This document shows, piece by piece, positions 55,345-64,000 of a DNA stretch of 64,000 nucleotides (position 1 is its first letter; each line of letters opens with the position of its first letter). Origin of the DNA: Microbacterium sp. SORGH_AS_0888 (GTDB taxonomy: Bacteria > Actinomycetota > Actinomycetes > Actinomycetales > Microbacteriaceae); the NCBI RefSeq assembly GCF_030818905.1, contig NZ_JAUTAZ010000001.1:1922001-1986000 (forward strand). Direction: 5' to 3'. The notes below the pieces were generated by a model, which was given only the letters and a program-made list of their open reading frames with translations, was not told the origin of the DNA and searched no databases. A program made the translations under genes and the position numbers.

Positions 55345-56712
55345 GTGACGGACGACACGACACTCGTGATTCTGGGCGCGACCGGAGACCTGACCTCCCG
55401 GCTGCTGCTCCCCGCCCTCGGCCAGCTCCTCGACGACGAGCCTGATCGCCGGGTGCGTCTCATGGGAGCGGGCGTGGACCAGGTCTCCGACGCGACCTGG
55501 CGCTCCCACGTGGGAGAGGCGTTCGGACCGGATGCCGGCGCCCACGCGCGCGACGTCGCCAAGACCACGACCTACCGCAAGACCGACATCACGGATGCGG
55601 CCGACATGAAGGCCCTGCTGGCCGAGACCACGGGGCGGCCCGTCCTCTACTTCGCGGTGCCGCCCGCCGTCGCGCAGGCGTCGTGCGAGGCGCTGCGGCC
55701 CGGCGATCTGCCGGAGGGCACCATCCTCGCCCTCGAGAAGCCGTTCGGCTCGGACGAGGCGTCGGCGCATGCGCTCAACCTGACCCTGCGCGCCCTGCTG
55801 CCGGAGAACCAGATCTTCCGGGTCGACCACTTCCTGGGTCGCTCGACGGTCCTGAACCTGCTGGGCGTGCGCTTCGCGAACCGCGTGCTGGAGCCGGTGT
55901 GGAAGGCCGAGCACATCGAGTCCGTCCTCATCCGCTACGACGAGACGCTCGGGCTGGAGGGGCGCGCGGGGTACTACGACAAGGCCGGCGCGCTCGACGA
56001 CATGATCCAGAGCCACCTGCTGCAGGTGCTCGCGATCGTCGCGATGGAGCCGCCGGCGACCCTCCACGAGGCCGACCTCCGGGACGCGACGACGGCTGCG
56101 CTGCGTGCGACGCACGTCTGGGACGACAATCCCGTGCATTCGTCCCGGCGGGCGCAGTACACGGCCGGCACGGCGGCCGGCGAGCGCATGCCGTCGTACG
56201 CGGACGAGCCGGGCGTCGACCCGGCCCGGCAGACCGAGACCCTCGCGGAGGCGACCTTCGAGGTGCGCACGGCCCGCTGGGAGGGCGTGCCGTTCACCCT
56301 GCGCTCGGGCAAGGCGCTGGGGTCCGCCGTGCACGAGATCGTGCTGTCGTTCCGGCCGGTGCGTCATCTGCCGGACGGCTTCACGGGCGAGGCGCCGGGC
56401 TCCGTGCTGCGCTTCTCGCTCGGCCCGGACGCGATCTCGCTCGAGCTCAACGTGAACGGCCGCGAGGACCCGTGGGCACTGGGACGCGCCGCCCTCGAGA
56501 CGGATCTCGGCACCGGCGCGCTCCGCGCCTACGCGGACGTGCTGGCGAACATCCTCGACGGGGATGCGGCGCTCGCCGTCCGCGGCGACGCCGCCGAGCA
56601 GTGCTGGCGCATCGTCCAGCCGGTGATCGATGCCTGGCGACGCGGCGACGTCCCGCTCGATCACTACCCGGCCGGCAGCGAGGGACCCGAGGGCTGGCCG
56701 GCGCTGCCCTGA
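55345..56712 (+). CDS. zwf: Glucose-6-phosphate 1-dehydrogenase
   Basis: A 455-residue protein started at GTG 55345. NADP site GATGDLTSRLLLPALG, EKPFGSDE, and the active-site FRVDHFLGRSTVLN with the His-Asp neighbourhood. It is shorter by about 50 residues than the usual actinobacterial Zwf (near 510) and stands alone, without opcA, tal or gnd, so it is probably a secondary copy. Confidence 0.88.
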   Translation: MTDDTTLVILGATGDLTSRLLLPALGQLLDDEPDRRVRLMGAGVDQVSDATWRSHVGEAFGPDAGAHARDVAKTTTYRKTDITDAADMKALLAETTGRPVLYFAVPPAVAQASCEALRPGDLPEGTILALEKPFGSDEASAHALNLTLRALLPENQIFRVDHFLGRSTVLNLLGVRFANRVLEPVWKAEHIESVLIRYDETLGLEGRAGYYDKAGALDDMIQSHLLQVLAIVAMEPPATLHEADLRDATTAALRATHVWDDNPVHSSRRAQYTAGTAAGERMPSYADEPGVDPARQTETLAEATFEVRTARWEGVPFTLRSGKALGSAVHEIVLSFRPVRHLPDGFTGEAPGSVLRFSLGPDAISLELNVNGREDPWALGRAALETDLGTGALRAYADVLANILDGDAALAVRGDAAEQCWRIVQPVIDAWRRGDVPLDHYPAGSEGPEGWPALP

Positions 56713-56782
56713 CCGGCCGCTCCGCTCCGCGCGGGCCTCAGCCGGCGGTGACGCCCGGCACGCGGCCGCAAGGAGAACCCCG

Positions 56783-57250
56783 TCAGCGCTCGACGAGCAC
56801 GCCGTCGGCGTCCGCCCAGACGTGAGCCCCGGGCGTGAAGACCACACCGGCGATCTCCACCGGCACATCGACCTCGCCCACGCCGTCCTTGGCGCTCTTG
56901 CGCGGATTGGAGCCGAGCGCCTTGACCCCGATCGGCAGCGCGCCGATCGGGACGCGGTCGCGGATCGCGCCGTGCACGATGATCCCCGCCCAGCCGTTCT
57001 CCACCGCCGAGGCCGCGATCAGGTCGCCGACGAGAGCCGACTCCAGCGAGCCGCCGCCGTCGATCACCAGCACGGCCCCGCCGCCCGGCGTGCCGAGCAC
57101 CCTCTTGACCAGGGCGTTGTCCCGATGACAGCGAACCGTCCGCACCGGCCCGTGGAAGGCGACATGGCCGCCGATGTCGTGGAACTGCAGCGAGAGGGAG
57201 TCGAGCTCCTCTCCACGTTCGTCGTAGAGGTCGGCGGTCGCGATCGTCAT
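56783..57250 (-). CDS. rraA: RraA-family protein (RNase E inhibitor-like / HMG-CHA aldolase fold)
   Basis: A 155-residue RraA. Conserved VRTVRCHRDNALVKRVL, GIIVHGAIRDRVPIGALPIGVKALG and the DGVLVER end. Short length matches RraA proper rather than the longer aldolase at 24536. Proteins of this kind bind RNase E or act as weak oxaloacetate decarboxylases; which applies here is unclear. Confidence 0.88.
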   Translation of the reverse strand: MTIATADLYDERGEELDSLSLQFHDIGGHVAFHGPVRTVRCHRDNALVKRVLGTPGGGAVLVIDGGGSLESALVGDLIAASAVENGWAGIIVHGAIRDRVPIGALPIGVKALGSNPRKSAKDGVGEVDVPVEIAGVVFTPGAHVWADADGVLVER

Positions 57251-57423
57251 GGGCCCACGCTAGCGAGCGGATGCGGCGGCGCACCCGGATCGCCGGGGTG
57301 AACTTCGCCGACATTTCCGTTTCTCCGCAAGTCCTCGCAGGAATACTCGGGCAGGCCATCGGCTTTTAGGCTCTGGGCCGATGGCGTCCCGCTTCCGCAT
57401 CCACGAACAACCAGGAGGCCACC

Positions 57424-58005
57424 ATGCCTGACACCCTCGACCGCGTCGCCGTCACGGACGCGCCCATCCTCGACGTCCTGTCGCAGCGCTGGAGCACCCG
57501 CGCCTACGACAGCACGGCACCGATCGACGAAGAGGCGCTGCGCGCCGCGCTCGAAGCCGCCCGCTGGTCGCCCTCGGCCTACAACAACCAGCCCTGGCGC
57601 TTCATCGTCGCCCGCCGCGGCACCGAGACCCACGCGAAGATCGTCGAGTCCCTCATCGAGTTCAACCAGGCGTGGGCCGCTCCCGCCGGCGCCCTCGTCG
57701 TGTTCATCGCCGAGACCTCGCGCGAGGGCCGCGAGTTCCCGTCCGCGCTCTACGACCTCGGCCAGGCGGCTGCCCACTTCACGGTGCAGGCTCACGCGAA
57801 CGGCCTCTACACCCACCAGCTGACCGGCTTCGACGCCGACGCCGTGGCCGCCGCGTTCGAGCTCGACGACACGCTGCGCCCGTTCTCCGTCATGGCCGTC
57901 GGCGCGCACGGCACGATCGACGACGCCCCCGAGTTCGCGCGCGACGGCGAGAGCGCCCCGCGCGTGCGCCGGCCGATCGCCGAGTCGGTCCTCGTCGACG
58001 ACTGA
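57424..58005 (+). CDS. Nitroreductase-family FMN oxidoreductase
   Basis: A 193-residue protein: RWSTRAYDSTAPIDEEALRAALEAARWSPSAYNNQPW is split over the FMN-binding N-terminal half of the fold; C-terminal GAHGTIDDAPEFARD. Likely NAD(P)H-dependent reduction of quinones or nitro compounds. AGGAGG precedes the ATG. Confidence 0.9.
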   Translation: MPDTLDRVAVTDAPILDVLSQRWSTRAYDSTAPIDEEALRAALEAARWSPSAYNNQPWRFIVARRGTETHAKIVESLIEFNQAWAAPAGALVVFIAETSREGREFPSALYDLGQAAAHFTVQAHANGLYTHQLTGFDADAVAAAFELDDTLRPFSVMAVGAHGTIDDAPEFARDGESAPRVRRPIAESVLVDD

Positions 58006-58016
58006 CCGCATACACC

Positions 58017-58071
58017 CATGTCCCGCTTCTGACCGCTGCGCGCATCCGCGCGCGGTCAGAAGCGGGACATG
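58017..58071. terminator. Long hairpin between nitroreductase and clpB
   Basis: Perfect 20-bp stem: CATGTCCCGCTTCTGACCGC (58017-58036) pairs with 58052-58071; the 15-nt loop holds a further GCGCG/CGCGC stem. A third partial arm GAAGCGGGACATG follows at 58081-58093. Between convergent genes. Confidence 0.75.
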
Positions 58072-58129
58072 GTGCGTTGGGAAGCGGGACATGATCCGCG
58101 TCCGCGGATCGTGAGGTGACAGGTGGGCG

Positions 58130-60337
58130 TCAGTCGTCGAGCAGCTCGGCCTCGATCACCTCGTCGTCCGACGACGACTCGGCCGACTCGGTCGGCCCCT
58201 GGCTCGTCAGCACGAGCTGCGAGCCCGAGGCATCCACGTCCACCCGCACGACGTCGCCGTCGCGCACACCGCCGGAGAGGATCGCCATGGCCAGCCGGTC
58301 CTGGATCTCGGACTGGATGAGGCGGCGCAGCGGCCGCGCGCCGTACACCGGGTCGTAGCCGCGCTCGGCCAGCCACGCGCGGGCATCCGGGGTGACCGCC
58401 AGCGTCAGGCGACGATCCTTCAGCCGGCGCTGCAGCGCGTCGACCGACAGCTCGACGATCTGCGCGAGGTCGTCCTCGCTCAGCGCCTGGAACATCACGA
58501 TGTCGTCCAGCCGGTTGAGGAACTCGGGGCGGAACGCCTGCCGCAGCAGCACCTGCACCTGCTCCCGCTTCTGCTCGGCGGTCAGCGTCGGGTCGATGAG
58601 GATCGGCGAGCCGAGGTTCGAGGTGAGGATGAGGATCACGTTTCGGAAGTCGACCGTTCGGCCCTGGCCGTCGGTCAGCCGCCCATCGTCCATGACCTGC
58701 AGCAGGACGTCGAAGACCTCGGGGTGCGCCTTCTCGACCTCGTCCAGCAGCACGACCGAGTAGGGACGCCGACGCACGGCCTCGGTCAGCTGACCGCCCT
58801 GCTCGTAGCCGATGTAGCCGGGAGGGGCGCCGACCAGACGTGCGACGGAGTGCTTCTCGCCGTACTCCGACATGTCGATGCGGATCATGGCGTGCTCGTC
58901 GTCGAAGAGGAACTCCGCGAGCGCCTTCGCCAGCTCGGTCTTGCCGACGCCCGTCGGCCCGAGGAAGAGGAACGATCCGGTCGGCCGGTTCGGGTCGCTG
59001 ATGCCGGCGCGGGAGCGGCGCACCGCATCCGACACGGCCTTCACGGCCTCCTTCTGGCCGATCAGGCGCTTGCCGAGCTCCGCCTCCAGGTGCACGAGCT
59101 TCTCGGTCTCGCCCTGTAGCAGGCGACCCACCGGGATGCCCGTCCACGCGGCGATCACCGCGGCGATGTCCTCCTCCGTGACCTGGTCGCCGACCATGCG
59201 CTCGCCGCTGGACTCGGCCCGTTCGGCCGCCGCCACCTCGCGCTCGAGGGCGGGGATGTCGGCATACAGCAGCCGTGAGGCGCGCTCGAGGTTGCCCTCG
59301 CGCTGCGCGCGCTCCGCCTCCACGCGGGCGGCGTCCAGCCGGGTCTTCAGGTCGCCGACGCGGTTGAGGGTCGCGCGCTCCTGCTCCCACCGGGCCTGCA
59401 GCTCGGCCAGGCGCGCCTGCTCGGCTGCGAGGTCGGTGCGCAGCTTCTCGAGGCGCTCCTTGGACGCCGGGTCCTTCTCCTTCTTGAGGGCGAGCTCCTC
59501 GAGCTTCAGCCGGTCAACGTGGCGACGCAGCTCGTCGATCTCGAGCGGGGCCGAGTCGATCTCCATGCGCAGCCGCGAGGCGGCCTCGTCGATCAGGTCG
59601 ATGGCCTTGTCGGGGAGCTGCCGAGACGGGATGTAGCGGTTCGAGAGGGCGGCCGCGGCCACGAGCGCGCCATCGGCGATCGCGACCTTGTGGTGCGCCT
59701 CGTAACGCTCCTTGAGGCCGCGGAGGATCGCGATCGTGTCCTCCACGCTCGGCTCGCCGACGTACACCTGCTGGAATCGGCGCTCGAGCGCCGCATCCTT
59801 CTCGATGAACTCCCGGTACTCGTCGAGCGTCGTCGCGCCGATGAGGCGCAGCTCGCCGCGCGCGAGCATGGGCTTGAGCATGTTGGACGCGGCGACCGAG
59901 CCCTCGCCGCCGCCCGCACCCATCAGCACGTGCAGCTCGTCGATGAAGGTGATCACACGGCCGTCGGACTCGGTGATCTCCTTGAGCACGCTCTTGAGAC
60001 GCTCCTCGAACTGTCCGCGGTACATCGCTCCGGCGACGAGGGCCGAGATGTCGAGGCTGACGAGCTCCTTGTCCTTGAGCGACTCGGCGACGTCCCCGGC
60101 GACGATGCGCTGGGCGAGACCCTCGACCACGGCGGTCTTGCCGACCCCGGGCTCGCCGATGAGCACCGGGTTGTTCTTCGTCCGCCGGGTGAGCACCTGG
60201 CTGACGCGGCGGATCTCGCTGTCGCGTCCGATGACGGGATCGAGCTTGCCCTGGCGGGCCCGCTCGGTGAGATTGATGCCGAACTGCTCGAGGGCGCTCT
60301 GCGCCTCCTCTTGTCCGGGCTGTTGCGTGGCGTTCAT
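58130..60337 (-). CDS. clpB: ClpB-type disaggregase without the N-terminal domain
   Basis: A 735-residue AAA+ protein with both ATPase modules: Walker A GEPGVGKT and GPTGVGKT, Walker B FIDELH and [10 protein letters not shown], and the coiled-coil middle domain (about 250-390) that marks ClpB rather than ClpA/C. It starts at [13 protein letters not shown], so the roughly 140-residue Clp N domain is absent. It reactivates aggregated proteins with DnaK. The acidic C-terminus ([14 protein letters not shown]) is typical. A HAIR-like HspR site precedes it. Confidence 0.95.
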   Translation of the reverse strand: MNATQQPGQEEAQSALEQFGINLTERARQGKLDPVIGRDSEIRRVSQVLTRRTKNNPVLIGEPGVGKTAVVEGLAQRIVAGDVAESLKDKELVSLDISALVAGAMYRGQFEERLKSVLKEITESDGRVITFIDELHVLMGAGGGEGSVAASNMLKPMLARGELRLIGATTLDEYREFIEKDAALERRFQQVYVGEPSVEDTIAILRGLKERYEAHHKVAIADGALVAAAALSNRYIPSRQLPDKAIDLIDEAASRLRMEIDSAPLEIDELRRHVDRLKLEELALKKEKDPASKERLEKLRTDLAAEQARLAELQARWEQERATLNRVGDLKTRLDAARVEAERAQREGNLERASRLLYADIPALEREVAAAERAESSGERMVGDQVTEEDIAAVIAAWTGIPVGRLLQGETEKLVHLEAELGKRLIGQKEAVKAVSDAVRRSRAGISDPNRPTGSFLFLGPTGVGKTELAKALAEFLFDDEHAMIRIDMSEYGEKHSVARLVGAPPGYIGYEQGGQLTEAVRRRPYSVVLLDEVEKAHPEVFDVLLQVMDDGRLTDGQGRTVDFRNVILILTSNLGSPILIDPTLTAEQKREQVQVLLRQAFRPEFLNRLDDIVMFQALSEDDLAQIVELSVDALQRRLKDRRLTLAVTPDARAWLAERGYDPVYGARPLRRLIQSEIQDRLAMAILSGGVRDGDVVRVDVDASGSQLVLTSQGPTESAESSSDDEVIEAELLDD

Positions 60338-60365
60338 GATCCTCCGAGGGATATGCGATCTCAAA

Positions 60366-60386
60366 CCTGAGTCGCGATGGCTCAAG
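60366..60386. promoter_or_regulatory. HAIR (HspR-binding) element upstream of clpB
   Basis: On the minus strand CTTGAGC-N7-ACTCAGG, close to the actinobacterial HAIR consensus CTTGAGT-N7-ACTCAAG. It ends about 28 bp before the clpB ATG. Indicates heat-shock control by HspR. The 240 bp further upstream (60387-60627) hold no gene I can support. Confidence 0.8.
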
Positions 60387-60627
60387 TTTAGCACCGCCAC
60401 CCTCCTCGCACCAGGGTCATCTCGAGAGCTGGACGTTCCTCACGATCTCCGGGCACGGACCGGTGCGACGGCTGCCGTGGCCGCGAGAGACCGTCGCCCC
60501 GCCCCCATTCGTCGGATCCTGTCGACGTGCGCGGCCATCGGCGCCGCCGGCGCGATCCTGCTCACGGCGGCGAACCCGGCCGGCCGTCGATCCCGCCTCC
60601 GCGGACGCACCTCGTACGACGGCGAGG

Positions 60628-61878
60628 TCACCGAGCGGCGAGCACGCTCTCGTACACCGCGAGCATCGCGGCGGTGCGAGACGACTGGCGGAATCGCGAC
60701 GCGACCATCGGGTCGGGCGTCGGAGCGGAACCGGCGGCGATGTCGGCCACGGCCCGCCGCAGCGTCACGGCGAGCGCGGCGACCGAGCCGTCGGCCGTGC
60801 GCCAGACGCCCGCGCCCAGCTCGTCCGCGATGTCGGGATCGCTCACGACGGCGGGCGTGCCGAGCGCCGCGGCCTCGAACACCGTCATCCCCTGCGTCTC
60901 GAACCCGATCGAGGTCTGCACGACGGCGTCGGCCGCCGCGATCCGCGCCAGCGTCTCGGCGTAGGGCAGGCGTCCGGCGAACACGACGGATGCCGTGGGC
61001 CGGCGCCGCGCCATCAGGCGCCGCGCGGCGCGCAGCTGGCCGCCTCCGCCGATCACCTCGACATCCGCGTCGACGCCGGAGCCCGCGACCGCCTCGAGGA
61101 ACGGCAGCAGCCGCTTCTCCGGGCTCATCCGTCCGATCCACACGAGCCGGGGCCGCGCGGGACCCGCCGGGCTCGTCGCGGTCACGGCGTCGAGCAGACC
61201 GTCGTCGATGCCGTTCCACACGACGTCGACGACGCCGCATCCGTGATCTCGCAGGCGCCGTGCGAAGTGCGACGAGGGCGCGGTCACCGCATCCGACCGC
61301 TCCGCGAACCGCCGGAGGTAGGCCCAACCGTCGCGCGCCGGCGTCGCAGCGTCACGCGGATGTCGCACCGGATCGGCCGGATCGTGCGACGTCGGCGCGA
61401 TCCTGCGACCCTCCCGCGGCGGCACACCGCGCAGCTGCCGCGCCGCCCACGCGTCCAGCGCCCGCAGCACGAGAGACGGCGCCGGCGTCGTCGCCCGGAT
61501 GCCGACATCCACCCGGTTGTGCATCGTGTGCACCACCGGGAGCCGATGCCGCGCCGCGAACCGATGGCCGATCAGCGCCCCCCAGAAGTCGGCCTGGACG
61601 TGCACGACATCCACCGGCGGCCGGCCCGCGAGGGCCGCGTCGAGCCAGCGGTCCGTCCGCCGCCCCGGCCACGCGAGCCCGTACTCGCCGTCGAGCGTCA
61701 CCGGGATGCTCGGCAGGTCGAGGTAGGCGGGGTCGCTCGCGTGGGACGCACGGGTGCGCGGCGCCACGATCGTGACGGTGTGCCCCGCCCGCTCCAGGAA
61801 CCGCCGCTGCAGCCGCATCGACACCTGCGCGCCCCCCGAGGACTCGGCGTGCTGGTCCCCGAAGAAGACGACGTGCAC
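60628..61878 (-). CDS. GT4-family glycosyltransferase
   Basis: A 416-residue GT-B glycosyltransferase. N-terminal [20 protein letters not shown], acceptor-domain strands, and donor-domain motif ([42 protein letters not shown] with ExxxxxxxE). Likely transfers a hexose, perhaps mannose, to a lipid or glycan at the membrane. Six nt after the next glycosyltransferase, so co-transcribed. Confidence 0.9.
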   Translation of the reverse strand: MHVVFFGDQHAESSGGAQVSMRLQRRFLERAGHTVTIVAPRTRASHASDPAYLDLPSIPVTLDGEYGLAWPGRRTDRWLDAALAGRPPVDVVHVQADFWGALIGHRFAARHRLPVVHTMHNRVDVGIRATTPAPSLVLRALDAWAARQLRGVPPREGRRIAPTSHDPADPVRHPRDAATPARDGWAYLRRFAERSDAVTAPSSHFARRLRDHGCGVVDVVWNGIDDGLLDAVTATSPAGPARPRLVWIGRMSPEKRLLPFLEAVAGSGVDADVEVIGGGGQLRAARRLMARRRPTASVVFAGRLPYAETLARIAAADAVVQTSIGFETQGMTVFEAAALGTPAVVSDPDIADELGAGVWRTADGSVAALAVTLRRAVADIAAGSAPTPDPMVASRFRQSSRTAAMLAVYESVLAAR

Positions 61879-61884
61879 GGCGGC

Positions 61885-63087
61885 TCAGTCCGGCAGCGGT
61901 TCGCCGCGGTAGAGCGCCTCGAAGGTGTCGAGCGTGCGCTGGATGTCGTGGACCGTGACGCCGTCGAGCGAGGCCTGCTGCATGCGGCGGTACTCGTCCT
62001 GATCGGCCGTGAGCACGTCCGTCAGCCGCGCGGCGAGCTCCTCGACGTCGCCCGGCGTGAACAGGTAGCCGTTCTCGCCGTCGTGGACGAGGTGCGGCAG
62101 GGCCACCGCATCGGCGGCGATGATCGGCAGGCCCGAGGCCATCGCCTCCATGGTCGCGATCGACTGCAGCTCGGCGATCGAGGCGATCGCGAACACGCTC
62201 GCGCGGCTGTACAGCGAGCGCAGCTCCTCCTCGGAGGTGTGCCCGTGGAACCGCACCCGGTCGGCCAGGCCCAGCTGCTGGGTGAGCTCCTCGAGCGACT
62301 TCCGCTGATCGCCGCTGCCGACGACGTCGAAGGTCGCCTCCAGCGCCGGGTCGAGCGCGGCCAGGGCCCGCAGCACGACATCGATCTGCTTCTCCGAGGT
62401 GAGACGCCCCACGAACAGGATGCGGTTCGACTCCCGCGGCGACAGGTTCGGCGTGTAGTTCGCCTTGTCGATGCCGCAGCTGATCGGGATGACGCCGTGG
62501 ATGTCGATCGTCGCCTCGAGGAAGTCGGCCGCCTTGCGGGTCGGTGTCGTCACCGCACGCGTGAGGTCGAAGGTCTTCTTCGCATCGTTCCAGGCGAACG
62601 CCACGAGGTACTTGTTCAGCCGCTCGGGCAACGTCGTGAAGTCGAGGATGTTCTCGGCCATGACGTGGTTCGTGGCGATGACGGGGATGCCGCGCTTGCG
62701 CGCCTCGCGCGCCAGCCCGCGGCCGATCACGATGTGGGACTGGATGTGCACGACGTCCGGCCGCACGGAGTCGAGGATGCGGCGCGCATAGGGTCGCGAC
62801 ATCCACGGCAGCACGAACGTGAGCCAGTCGTGCGGGGGCCAGCGCCACGACGGGAGCCGGTGCACGGTCATCTCCTCGCCCTCGACGACTTCGCGGAAGG
62901 TGCCGTGATTGCGGTGGCCGGCGCTCGGCGCCACCACGTGCACGTCATGCCCGCGGGCGACGAGGCCGGCGGCGAGACGCTCACCGAAGCGCGCGGCACC
63001 GTTCACGTGCGGCGTGAACGTGTCGGCGCCGATGAGGATCGTCAGCGGCGGACGGGACGGATCATTCGGGGTCGCGGGGGAAGTCAC
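61885..63087 (-). CDS. GT4-family glycosyltransferase (GPI-GT4/mannosyltransferase-like)
   Basis: A 400-residue protein. N-terminal GADTFTPHVNGAARFGERLAAGL and HIQSHIVIGRGLAREARKRG, donor-site RILFVGRLTSEKQIDVVLRAL and TMEAMASGLPIIAADA. Resembles actinobacterial phosphatidylinositol or diacylglycerol mannosyl/glucosyltransferases. Operon with the previous gene. Confidence 0.92.
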   Translation of the reverse strand: MTSPATPNDPSRPPLTILIGADTFTPHVNGAARFGERLAAGLVARGHDVHVVAPSAGHRNHGTFREVVEGEEMTVHRLPSWRWPPHDWLTFVLPWMSRPYARRILDSVRPDVVHIQSHIVIGRGLAREARKRGIPVIATNHVMAENILDFTTLPERLNKYLVAFAWNDAKKTFDLTRAVTTPTRKAADFLEATIDIHGVIPISCGIDKANYTPNLSPRESNRILFVGRLTSEKQIDVVLRALAALDPALEATFDVVGSGDQRKSLEELTQQLGLADRVRFHGHTSEEELRSLYSRASVFAIASIAELQSIATMEAMASGLPIIAADAVALPHLVHDGENGYLFTPGDVEELAARLTDVLTADQDEYRRMQQASLDGVTVHDIQRTLDTFEALYRGEPLPD

Positions 63088-63215
63088 GGGATGGTGGCTG
63101 CCTATCTCTGCGGCGTTCGCGGCGGGGTGTGCGCGGACTCATCCACTCTAACCCGTCCCTCCGCGCAGCCTCGGAGGCCCCGCCGTGCACGCCGCGTCCG
63201 GCTTACGCTGGGGTC

Positions 63216-63809
63216 ATGCTGCGACTGCACGCCGACGCCGATCCGGAGCGGTGGATCCCCGTGACGGGCTCGCTCGGCCTCCGCGGACGACGACACCGCA
63301 AGAAGGCGATCGGGATGCTGCTCGCCCGGGGGAACGCGGCTGTCGGCGCCGAGCCGCGGTCCGGGAGCCGGTTCGCCGCGTGGGCGGCGAGCCAGGCCGC
63401 ACCCCTGCTCATGCGGCGCGCCGACGGACGCGTGCTCGTCTGGATGTGGAAGTCCGACCCGGAGCTCGTCGTCGTGCTCGCGCAGGTGCAGGAGGCGACC
63501 CCGCAGCTGCGCGCCGCGCGCGCCATGATGCCGATGGAGTACGACGACACCGAGGCGTTCCGCACGCCGCACCTCGGCGCGGGCGAGAAGCTCGTGGTCG
63601 CGCTGCCGCCGGACCCCGCCGCATCCCCGTTCGCGACCTACACGTGGGATCTCGGCACGCACATCGTGAGCCTGCATGCCGTCGGCGGCGATCGGGAACG
63701 GTTCGGCCTCGCCGTCGCCGAGGTCGAGCGGATCGCGCAGACGCTCCGCGTGGTCGACGATCTGCAGATCGGCGAGGCGGGCGAGGTGCTGCGGCTGCCG
63801 CCGGCCTGA
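63216..63809 (+). CDS. Conserved-type hypothetical protein
   Basis: A 197-residue protein starting MLRLHADADPERWIPVTG. No signal peptide; one amphipathic/hydrophobic stretch ASQAAPLLMRRADGRVLVWMW. Regular alpha/beta pattern, no catalytic motif I recognise. Divergent from the glycosyltransferase operon. Confidence 0.75.
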   Translation: MLRLHADADPERWIPVTGSLGLRGRRHRKKAIGMLLARGNAAVGAEPRSGSRFAAWAASQAAPLLMRRADGRVLVWMWKSDPELVVVLAQVQEATPQLRAARAMMPMEYDDTEAFRTPHLGAGEKLVVALPPDPAASPFATYTWDLGTHIVSLHAVGGDRERFGLAVAEVERIAQTLRVVDDLQIGEAGEVLRLPPA

Positions 63810-63868
63810 TCGGGCCGGAGCGCCCGCAGTCCGGGCGTTCTCGCCCCGCCCCCGCGCGATGCCCGCCG

Positions 63869-64000
63869 CTACGGGCGGAGCAGGTCGATGATGCTCTTCA
63901 GCTCGGCGGGCGTCGCGCGCCGCAGACGGTCGGGCGGCGGATCCTCGACGGCCCGCATCCGCTCCAGCACCTCGCGACCGGCGTCCGTGATCCGCACCCG
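63869..64000 (-). CDS. Probable MarR-family regulator, C-terminal fragment
   Basis: Only the last 43 codons are inside the window: RVRITDAGREVLERMRAVEDPPPDRLRRATPAELKSIIDLLRP and stop (shown here in two overlapping pieces, RVRITDAGREVL and AELKSIIDLLRP). The wing-end (R-x-T-x-A-G-R) and final dimerisation helix fit MarR proteins. The remainder lies beyond the right edge. Confidence 0.6.
   Translation of the reverse strand, partial: RVRITDAGREVLERMRAVEDPPPDRLRRATPAELKSIIDLLRP

Noticed and set aside
60440..60627. Possible remnant of a secreted protein start ([18 protein letters not shown]) upstream of the glycosyltransferase
   Set aside because: A short hydrophobic stretch in an open frame, but without a start codon, ribosome site or recognisable continuation.

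Overview
The window is high-GC, densely packed, actinobacterial chromosome. Gene content (NDMA-type alcohol dehydrogenases, IclR/PadR/GntR regulators, a HAIR box before clpB, GPI-GT4-type mannosyltransferases, many GTG starts) and the frequent GGATGC codon pair suggest a Microbacteriaceae member, most likely Microbacterium or a relative. This is inference from style, not from a marker gene. No rRNA, tRNA, CRISPR array, phage or transposase was seen.

Region 1 (1-31450) looks like a catabolic island for methoxylated aromatic compounds of lignin type. It opens with an alcohol/aldehyde dehydrogenase operon (ADH, ALDH, second ADH), a divergent SDR and an IclR regulator. A one-carbon operon follows: a MetF-type methylene-THF reductase, the formyl-THF deformylase PurU and a LigM-type THF-dependent O-demethylase, then a PadR regulator overlapping folE. 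Next come a GntR/FCD regulator and a complete Liv-type ABC importer read leftwards. A CYP199-like P450 is paired with a phthalate-dioxygenase-reductase-type partner and a divergent IclR. A frameshifted 6PGDH-like dehydrogenase, a second LigM paralogue with a divergent LysR, and a third LigM paralogue follow. The third faces an operon of CHA-type aldolase, 4-oxalomesaconate tautomerase (GalD-like) and a vicinal-oxygen-chelate ring-cleavage dioxygenase. A MetE C-domain methyltransferase, an ABM/zinc-ribbon protein and a MocR regulator close the island. The proposed logic is: import, then side-chain oxidation and P450 or THF-dependent O-demethylation, ring cleavage, then aldol cleavage to pyruvate/oxaloacetate. 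Methyl-THF would be oxidised through MetF (and a FolD outside the window) to formyl-THF and released as formate by PurU, or passed to the MetE-like enzyme.

Region 2 (31450-64000) is mostly ordinary chromosome: a beta-lactamase-fold protein lacking SxxK, M13 peptidase, MATE exporter, two two-component systems (the second next to an ABC exporter), VanZ-like and TrmH-like proteins, an mntH-mntR pair with twin operators, pyrE, a metN/metQ deletion scar, exonuclease III, GH15 enzyme, TetR/esterase pair, glucose-6-phosphate dehydrogenase, RraA, nitroreductase, a ClpB without its N domain, and two glycosyltransferases.

Between genes there are many long perfect or near-perfect palindromes. One family (outer arms CGAGACCAGTCC / ACTGGTCTCG) occurs four times plus one variant; another (GCGGGGATCGT ... 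ACGATCCCCGC) occurs twice. Several short motifs recur in the promoters of the catabolic genes and suggest a small set of shared operators.
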